Source: Desulfobacteraceae bacterium (GTDB taxonomy: Bacteria; Desulfobacterota; Desulfobacteria; Desulfobacterales; UBA5616). From it: a stretch of 10,525 nt of DNA. The notes beneath the pieces were generated by a model that did not search any database, was not told the DNA's origin, and saw only the letters and a program-made list of their open reading frames with translations. Of the stretch, positions 6,624-10,525 are shown one piece after another. The stretch lies in the NCBI GenBank assembly GCA_030620375.1, contig JAUXEW010000081.1:1-10525 (forward strand), written 5' to 3'. The translations under genes were made by a program, and so were the position numbers. Every line of letters begins with the position of its first letter. Positions within the stretch are counted from its first letter, which is position 1.

Positions 6624-7910
6624 ATGCTGAAAAATGGAAGTTTAAGCCTGTTTTTATGGATGTCGCTGCTGTCTGTTATTGTATTTTCAAAACCGGCAAC
6701 ATCCGGCGTTTTTCAGGATAATTTATATGATGCATATGAGATTGAACTGAACGGATTTGCCGAAGTTCGTCAAGGTTGGCGGCTTAAAGATGATCCGTAT
6801 GAAAAGGGCAGGTCCATCTCCGAGGGCCGCCTTCAGCTTGATTTAGGCCGGGACTTTGATTGGGGAATGCTGAGGTTCAAAGGCGATGTGGTCGAAGATC
6901 TGGTTAAAAGCCGGTTTCGGTCCGGGATCAGGGAGTTTAATGTGATGCTTTCTCCGCTTGATTTCATGGATCTTAAAATCGGCCGGCAGATCCTGACATG
7001 GGGAACGGGAGATCTTCTTTTTGTTAATGACCTGTTTCCCAAAGACTGGCAATCCTTCTTTATCGGTCGAGACGATGAATACTTAAAGGCCCCCTCCGAT
7101 GCCGTTAAACTGAGTTTCTTTTTTAATATTGCGAATCTGGATGTGATCTATGCACCGGTGTTTAATGGTTCCGTGTATATTGACGGAAGCCGGCTGTCTT
7201 ATTGGAACCCGGTCTTGGCCAGAACTGCAGGCCGTGATTTCATCTTCGGCGATCATGAGCGGAACCGATTCTTTGCTGATGGAGAATTGGCACTTCGGGT
7301 TTCGAAGAACATTCGGGGAACCGAGGTGGCGTTATACGGTTATCGGGGTTTCTGGAAAACTCCGGAGGGCATGAATCCGGTATCTGTAACATTGTATTAT
7401 CCCGAACTCACCGTATACGGCGCCAGTATACGGTCAACACTGTTCGGCGGGATCGGAAATATTGAGATCGGTTATTATGACTCAAGGGAAGATCGAGAAG
7501 GAGACGACCCGTTTGTCCGAAACTCTGAATTTAAGGTCCTGGCCGGATTTGAAAGAGAGCTGATGCGCAATTTCACAGGCGGCATCCAATACTACTGTGA
7601 GTGGATAGCGGATTACCATGCCTATCGCCGGAGCCTGGTCGCCCAGCCGGGAAAGGATGAATATCGACATTTGCTGACGGTAAGATTAACGCGGCTTATG
7701 ATGAACCAGAATTTGAGGCTGTCATTTTTTGGATACTATTCGCCTTCGGACCAGGACGCTTATCTGCGTCCCAAGGCTCATTATAAGTTAACCGACCAAT
7801 GGGCCGTAGAAGTAGGAAGTAACATTTTTCTCGGAACTGATGACCATACGTTTTTTGGCCAGTTCAAGGATAATACCAATGCTTACGGGAGCGTTCGGTG
7901 GGGATTTTAA
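6624..7910 (+). CDS. Outer-membrane beta-barrel protein (DUF1302-like)
   Basis: The 428-residue product has an N-terminal signal peptide (Lys3, hydrophobic 7-22, cleavage near 27/28) and then mostly alternating amphipathic strands rich in Tyr, Phe, Arg and Asp. It ends in SVRWGF; a terminal Phe is the usual BAM-recognition signal of outer-membrane barrels. The segment KIGRQILTWGTGDLLFVNDL resembles the GRQxxxWG motif of DUF1302-type and related export barrels, which are commonly found with RND pumps and DUF1329/LolA-like proteins. It begins 16 bp after the LolA-like gene (AGGTGG 6 nt before ATG), so the three genes form one operon. I infer that it is the outer-membrane end of the route. Assignment to a precise barrel family is uncertain. 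Confidence 0.82.
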   Translation: MLKNGSLSLFLWMSLLSVIVFSKPATSGVFQDNLYDAYEIELNGFAEVRQGWRLKDDPYEKGRSISEGRLQLDLGRDFDWGMLRFKGDVVEDLVKSRFRSGIREFNVMLSPLDFMDLKIGRQILTWGTGDLLFVNDLFPKDWQSFFIGRDDEYLKAPSDAVKLSFFFNIANLDVIYAPVFNGSVYIDGSRLSYWNPVLARTAGRDFIFGDHERNRFFADGELALRVSKNIRGTEVALYGYRGFWKTPEGMNPVSVTLYYPELTVYGASIRSTLFGGIGNIEIGYYDSREDREGDDPFVRNSEFKVLAGFERELMRNFTGGIQYYCEWIADYHAYRRSLVAQPGKDEYRHLLTVRLTRLMMNQNLRLSFFGYYSPSDQDAYLRPKAHYKLTDQWAVEVGSNIFLGTDDHTFFGQFKDNTNAYGSVRWGF

Positions 7911-7923
7911 TGGGGTTGAAGCT

Positions 7924-7943
7924 CCCTGCAGTAAGCTGCCGGG
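7924..7943. repeat. REP-like palindrome, copy 2 (diverged)
   Basis: CCCTGCAGTAAGCTGCCGGG is identical to copy 1 (2998-3017) at 16 of 20 positions and shares its flanks (a preceding TCCC overlap and a following GGGA/TG). GCAG and CTGC form a 4-bp stem, flanked by CCC/GGG after one mismatch. It lies in the 80-bp gap between the barrel gene and the iron-sulfur protein gene, a typical REP location between co-oriented genes. Confidence 0.45.
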
Positions 7944-7990
7944 ATGCGCCTGCTTTTGCGGTTTACATCTATATCAACAGGAGATGCGTT

Positions 7991-8848
7991 ATGGAAAAGG
8001 GAGCCGTGGAAAAGATTATTTTAGATTTTATCAACACCTCCCCTGAAAACTCTTTAAAAATGACGCCGGATGAGCCGGCCTGGGAAGAGGCGCTGATCGG
8101 TTATAGTTCCGGTGCGGATCCCATTTATAACGATTTCAAAGCGGTTGTGGGGGAATTTCATTATACACCCGCTGAGATTTTTAATTTGACGTTTCCGGAA
8201 GAAAACGCCGCGCCCGAAGCGCTTTCGGTGATCAGTTGGGCGTTGATACAACGCGACATCGTAAAGAAAGATAACCGGGCTGAAGACTTTTATCCTTCTG
8301 AACGCTGGGTCATGACCCGGTTTCCGGGAGAGCGGTTCAACGAGTTGCTTCGGCAACATGTGGTGGATGAATTGGCCAAACTAAATGTGCAAGCGGTTGC
8401 CCCGATCCTTTCTCCACACTGGCAGTTTGAATTGTCTCCCACATTTGTTTATGCGTCCCGGTGGTCCGAACGCCATGCCGCATATGCCTCCGGATTGGGA
8501 ACTTTTGGGCTATGTGAAGGCCTTATAACGGAAAGGGGAAAGGCCCATCGGGTGGGGTCTGTGGTAGCGAAAATAAAGCTCGAACCGACGCCGCGTCCTT
8601 ATACCGATCATCATGCGTATTGTCTCTTCTTCGCTACCGGAAAATGCATGGTGTGTGCCAAACGATGTCCGGTCGATGCGATTTCCGAAAAAGGGCATGA
8701 TAAGAAAAAATGCATGGATCACGCCGTCGGAACATGCGGTAAATACGTTAAGGAAAGATGGGATTTTGACGGCTACGCATGCGGGTTGTGCCAAACCGCT
8801 GTGCCCTGCGAAAACGGCATCCCTAAAGCAATCCGGAGGATAGGCTAA
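7991..8848 (+). CDS. QueG-like double [4Fe-4S] cluster protein
   Basis: The 285-residue product resembles the C-terminal halves of epoxyqueuosine reductase QueG and related cobalamin/iron-sulfur proteins. AAYASGLGTFGLCEGLI (163-179) and HRVGSVV (186-192) match the conserved glycine-rich region. A ferredoxin-like domain follows, with C219-x2-C222-x3-C226-P (cluster 1) and C264-x2-C267-x5-C273 (cluster 2), plus C211, C241 and C249. The second motif is wider than the canonical CxxCxxxCP of QueG, so a true queuosine role is doubtful; a redox or maturase role is as likely. I chose ATG 7991 because AGGAG lies 7 nt upstream and the family-like N-terminus starts there. In-frame GTG 7898 and ATG 7910 (overlapping the barrel stop) would add 31 or 27 odd residues coded across the REP-like palindrome. 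Confidence 0.82.
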   Translation: MEKGAVEKIILDFINTSPENSLKMTPDEPAWEEALIGYSSGADPIYNDFKAVVGEFHYTPAEIFNLTFPEENAAPEALSVISWALIQRDIVKKDNRAEDFYPSERWVMTRFPGERFNELLRQHVVDELAKLNVQAVAPILSPHWQFELSPTFVYASRWSERHAAYASGLGTFGLCEGLITERGKAHRVGSVVAKIKLEPTPRPYTDHHAYCLFFATGKCMVCAKRCPVDAISEKGHDKKKCMDHAVGTCGKYVKERWDFDGYACGLCQTAVPCENGIPKAIRRIG

Positions 8849-8867
8849 CCGGTTCCCCCTCCTTTTT
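8835..8867 (+). terminator. Probable intrinsic terminator of the plus-strand block
   Basis: GGAGG (8835-8839), inside the last codons of the iron-sulfur protein gene, pairs with CCTCC (8858-8862). An inner GG/CC pair adds to the stem, and TTTTT (8863-8867) follows directly. The stem is irregular, so efficiency is uncertain, but position and T-tract fit. Confidence 0.45.
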
Positions 8868-8903
8868 AAAAAATCCATGGGCACTCTCCGCGAGAGCGCT
8901 CAT
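8868..8903 (-). terminator. Intrinsic terminator of the NifX/receiver operon
   Basis: On the minus strand an imperfect 12-bp stem (arms 8892-8903 and 8877-8888, GCG loop, one G-T wobble and one mismatch, central GAGAG/CTCTC perfect) is followed 3 nt later by six Ts (plus-strand A6, 8868-8873). This lies 65 bp past the stop of the last NifX-like gene. It shares the T5A6 tract with the opposing terminator. Confidence 0.6.
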
Positions 8904-8923
8904 ACTGATGCAAATTATTTGTG

Positions 8924-8982
8924 GGACACGACACTTAGGGTTCGCGCAAAAATAACTTCGCAGAACCCTAAGTCCAGTGTCC
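8924..8982. repeat. 59-bp imperfect inverted repeat overlapping a gene end
   Basis: The left arm GGACAC-n3-ACTTAGGGTTC-GCG (8924-8946) matches the inverse of 8959-8982 with one 3-bp internal mismatch block and a one-base bulge (A8962), leaving a 12-nt loop. The inner CTTAGGGTTC/GAACCCTAAG (8934-8943/8963-8972) is perfect over 10 bp. The right arm contains the stop codon and last four codons of the NifX-like gene. No T-tract adjoins it, so it looks like a REP/MITE-type palindrome or an mRNA 3'-end stabiliser. Confidence 0.6.
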
Positions 8983-9330
8983 TTCAGCATTTGCACCGTC
9001 GGATAAAGGAAGTTTTCCTTCATTAAAGGACTTGACCGCATCTCTGACGCTGCCACTGGCATCACTGGCCACCTTAATGTTTGCAGCCCCAAGCACCTTA
9101 AATGCATTCGGGCCGCAGAATCCCGTGAGCAAAACTTCAGCCCCTCTGTCGCTCACCATGCCGGCGGTCTGAATGCCCGCCCCTTTTAAAGCGTTTAGAT
9201 TCTCACTGTTATCCATCACCTCAAATTCAAGGGTTTCCGAGTCAACGATAAGTATATATGGCGCCCGCCCAAAACGAGGGTCAACCTGCGCATCGAGGTC
9301 AGTCCCTTGGGAAGTAACAGCTATTTTCAT
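8968..9330 (-). CDS. NifX/NifB-family (orange-protein-like) Mo/Fe cluster-binding protein A
   Basis: The 120-residue protein is a single dinitrogenase iron-molybdenum cofactor family domain with an RNase H-like fold, close in pattern to the Desulfovibrio orange protein. It starts MKIAVTSQGTDLDAQVDPRF, followed by FGRAPYILIVD (20-30), GAGIQTAGMVSDRG (50-63) and TGFCGPNAFKVL (69-80) with Cys72. Known members bind Mo-containing or Mo-Cu sulfide clusters; no nif structural genes are here, so nitrogenase assembly is not implied. An in-frame TTG at 9351 would add seven residues, but those codons contain the AGAGGA ribosome site lying 7 nt before ATG 9330, so 9330 is the start. The stop lies inside the 59-bp inverted repeat, so the terminal residues may be altered. 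It is the last gene of the minus-strand operon. Confidence 0.88.
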   Translation of the reverse strand: MKIAVTSQGTDLDAQVDPRFGRAPYILIVDSETLEFEVMDNSENLNALKGAGIQTAGMVSDRGAEVLLTGFCGPNAFKVLGAANIKVASDASGSVRDAVKSFNEGKLPLSDGANAEGHWT

Positions 9331-9457
9331 AATTCCATCCTCTTTAGGCAAAAATCTTAAAAAACGAAATCCAAAATTGACATTCCGTATCTATTTTCAG
9401 CTATCAAGCGTATCAAGTTCGTCATTAATCATCTACCCGGTAACTTTCGATTGAGCC
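9331..9457. other. Intergenic gap between the two NifX-like genes
   Basis: The 127-bp gap is long for an operon. It contains a tandem TATCAAG at 9402-9408 and 9411-9417 (9-bp spacing) and poor -35-like TTGATA elements on the minus strand with no good -10. I cannot call an internal promoter, but one would explain separate control of protein A. Confidence 0.3.
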
Positions 9458-9844
9458 TCAGACCGCACCACCACCACCACCGCAAACCTGGTTGTCTGAA
9501 ATGATCGACAGCTTTCCGGCTATCAGGTCTTCAACGACCGGCCGTATTTCAATCCGCAGTTCGTCGTGATAAACATCGATGCCGACCTGCCTGAAGCCCA
9601 TGAGCGGGCGCATGCCGATACCGCCGACAATCAGGGCGTTGACCTTGTGCCCCGCCAGAAAATTTACAGGCACCATGCACCCTCCTTGAACATGGCCTTG
9701 GTTTGCTACGGTGGTTACATTCTTAACCTCTCCGTCTTCCACGTCTATGAGCGTAAACACATCACAGTGACCGAAATGGCCTGACCTCTGGCCTTCCAAA
9801 CCACCGTCAGCGACTGACGGAACAGCTATTCTGCCATTTTCCAT
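9458..9844 (-). CDS. NifX/NifB-family Mo/Fe cluster-binding protein B with Cys-Gly tail
   Basis: This 128-residue protein is also a dinitrogenase iron-molybdenum cofactor family domain, but of a different subtype from its neighbour. It has IAVPSVADGGLEGQRSGHFG (6-25) running into His26-Cys27, GGC at 54-56, GGIGMRPL (74-81), and a C-terminal CGGGGG (121-126). The His23/His26/Cys27, Cys56 and Cys121 set offers plausible metal ligands that protein A lacks, since A has only Cys72. The ATG at 9844 has AAGGAG 10 nt upstream. Proteins of this subtype are commonly encoded with MinD/Mrp-like ATPases and other NifX proteins in anaerobes. None is visible here, though the operon may continue outside the window only through other loci, as its promoter appears to be at about 10500. 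Metal identity is not predictable. Confidence 0.88.
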   Translation of the reverse strand: MENGRIAVPSVADGGLEGQRSGHFGHCDVFTLIDVEDGEVKNVTTVANQGHVQGGCMVPVNFLAGHKVNALIVGGIGMRPLMGFRQVGIDVYHDELRIEIRPVVEDLIAGKLSIISDNQVCGGGGGAV

Positions 9845-9892
9845 AATAATGCTTCTCCTTTATAAGAATTAAGATTTATTCATAATCATATG

Positions 9893-9917
9893 GGAACCGG
9901 AAATCACAACCTGTTCC
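9893..9917. repeat. Intergenic hairpin between receiver and protein B genes
   Basis: GGAAC (9893-9897) pairs with GTTCC (9913-9917), and after one mismatch GG (9899-9900) pairs with CC (9910-9911) over a 9-nt loop. Next to it lies the AT palindrome AAATTTAAATTT (9920-9931). No T-tract follows on the minus strand. It may be an mRNA processing or stability element. Confidence 0.35.
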
Positions 9918-9940
9918 AAAAATTTAAATTTCGCCTTTCG

Positions 9941-10315
9941 TCATAATAACTTGAGAATATTTTTCAGGTACTGCAACAGATCTTCCGCCTGCTGTTCGCC
10001 CGGATGCGGCGGCAATGGCTCAAGCAAACCGAGCCCTTCACTGGCTTCATGGAACGCTTCCGGCAACATCGGGCTGATAAGCGCGCAATTTGTCATCGGA
10101 TTTACACTGACCAGCCTTTTGGCAAATTCAAACCCTGTCATGTCACCAAGCCGTTCATCCGCCACTACCAGGGTAATATCGATATCTTTAATAATATCAA
10201 GTGCATGACTACCTGTTTCAGCCCATGACAGGTCAACATCATCATGTTTTTCCAGGGCCAAAGCAAAGTCCGACAAAGCATCTCTATCAGGAGTCGCCAA
10301 AAGCAGTTTAATCAT
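9941..10315 (-). CDS. Stand-alone degenerate response-regulator receiver domain
   Basis: The 124-residue product has the alternating beta/alpha pattern of a CheY-like receiver with no output domain. The strand LVVADERLGDMTG (49-61) puts Asp53 at the phospho-acceptor position, and ALIS places Ser81 at the usual Thr/Ser site. The other hallmarks are lost: the acidic pair after beta1 reads Ala7-Thr8-Pro9 before Asp10, and the invariant Lys before Pro is Leu101 in GLLEPLPPHP (96-105). Classical Mg-dependent phosphorylation is therefore doubtful, and a protein-protein or scaffold role is more likely. It is the first gene of an operon with two NifX-like proteins, with AGAGGA 4 nt before ATG. It contains no DNA-binding region, so it would not act directly as a transcription factor. 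Confidence 0.8.
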   Translation of the reverse strand: MIKLLLATPDRDALSDFALALEKHDDVDLSWAETGSHALDIIKDIDITLVVADERLGDMTGFEFAKRLVSVNPMTNCALISPMLPEAFHEASEGLGLLEPLPPHPGEQQAEDLLQYLKNILKLL

Positions 10316-10480
10316 ATTGTCCTCTTTGCAACAAACCGTATCCGGGGTATCTCTGAAACCTTTTTTAGGATAAGTCTTCTACCGTAAGGACGTTATATCC
10401 GTTTTAAGATCCGCCCGCTATTGCGGTTCAATATGACATCCGCGGTAAACATTATCATCCGATTTTTATGGACATATTTT
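10316..10480 (-). other. Long 5' leader of the receiver/NifX operon
   Basis: Roughly 165 nt lie between the putative transcription start and the receiver ATG, with no coding frame. The only evident structure is a small CCGC/GCGG hairpin (10415-10426, TATT loop). I looked for a molybdenum-cofactor (Moco) riboswitch and could not match one. The leader could still host regulation. Confidence 0.35.
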
Positions 10481-10499
10481 AGAAAAACTAATCATGTCC
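10470..10499. promoter_or_regulatory. Dyad overlapping the promoter (operator candidate)
   Basis: GGACAT (10470-10475) and ATGTCC (10494-10499) are exact inverses separated by 18 bp, with an inner TTAG/CTAA pair. The dyad covers the putative -10 and half of the spacer of the promoter at 10485-10513, so a bound dimer would block it. It could alternatively be a hairpin at the very start of the transcript. Confidence 0.4.
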
Positions 10500-10513
10500 C
10501 ATTAGATTGTCAA
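10485..10513 (-). promoter_or_regulatory. Sigma70-type promoter of the receiver/NifX operon
   Basis: On the minus strand a perfect TTGACA (10513-10508) is followed after 17 bp by TAGTTT (10490-10485). The -10 is weak while the -35 is ideal, which suits regulated expression. It implies a 5' leader of about 160 nt before the receiver start codon at 10315. Confidence 0.5.
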
Positions 10514-10525
10514 GTTTTAATTAAG

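Noticed and set aside
7898..7990. N-terminal extension of the QueG-like protein from GTG 7898 or ATG 7910
   Set aside because: The extra residues are unlike the family, cross the REP-like palindrome, and a well-placed AGGAG precedes ATG 7991. The ATG overlapping the barrel stop is tempting for translational coupling but has weaker support.
9402..9417. Short direct repeats as a CRISPR or iteron array
   Set aside because: Only two 7-bp copies with 9-bp spacing; no further units and no associated genes.
10316..10480. Moco or other metal-related riboswitch in the leader of the NifX operon
   Set aside because: The context invites it, but I could not find the conserved stems or loops; only a 4-bp hairpin is evident.

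Overview
The window looks like chromosome from an anaerobic Desulfobacterota (deltaproteobacterial, sulfate-reducer-like) bacterium. This rests on gene content: paired family III CoA-transferases, small NifX/orange-protein-like metal-cluster proteins, a QueG-like double [4Fe-4S] protein, and an RND/LolA-like/beta-barrel export locus. No rRNA, tRNA or other lineage marker is present, so the assignment is moderate. All main genes are open from start to stop. I found no transposase, CRISPR array, tRNA or phage gene.

Layout. (1) 117-2648, minus strand: two adjacent CaiB/BaiF-type CoA-transferases, with a candidate promoter at about 2702-2730. The promoter-distal gene keeps the expected catalytic Asp. 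The promoter-proximal one has Gly there, which suggests an unequal heteromer. (2) 2649-3166: about 520 bp without a gene, containing a cluster of palindromes (2929-3017), one of which is REP-like. (3) 3167-7910, plus strand: a 12-TM RND/MMPL transporter, an exported LolA-like protein and an outer-membrane beta-barrel. Together they read as an inner-membrane / periplasm / outer-membrane export route for a hydrophobic or lipid-like cargo. (4) 7991-8848, plus strand: a QueG-like iron-sulfur protein, separated from the barrel gene by a second, diverged copy of the REP-like palindrome. (5) 8835-8982: the convergent junction, with two opposed terminators sharing one T5A6 tract, plus a 59-bp inverted repeat that runs into the end of the next gene. 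(6) 8968-10315, minus strand: two different NifX/NifB-family small proteins preceded by a degenerate response-regulator receiver. A long leader and a TTGACA promoter overlapped by a dyad lie upstream (10470-10513).

The three blocks have no obvious shared pathway. The CoA-transferase pair probably activates a carboxylic acid by CoA transfer from an acyl-CoA. The RND block probably moves a lipid or hydrophobic product outward. The NifX block probably handles Mo/Fe(-Cu)-type clusters. No clearly unprecedented system is visible. The best leads are the Asp-less/Asp-containing CoA-transferase pair, the pseudo-receiver coupled to two NifX-like proteins, the export trio, and the palindromic elements.
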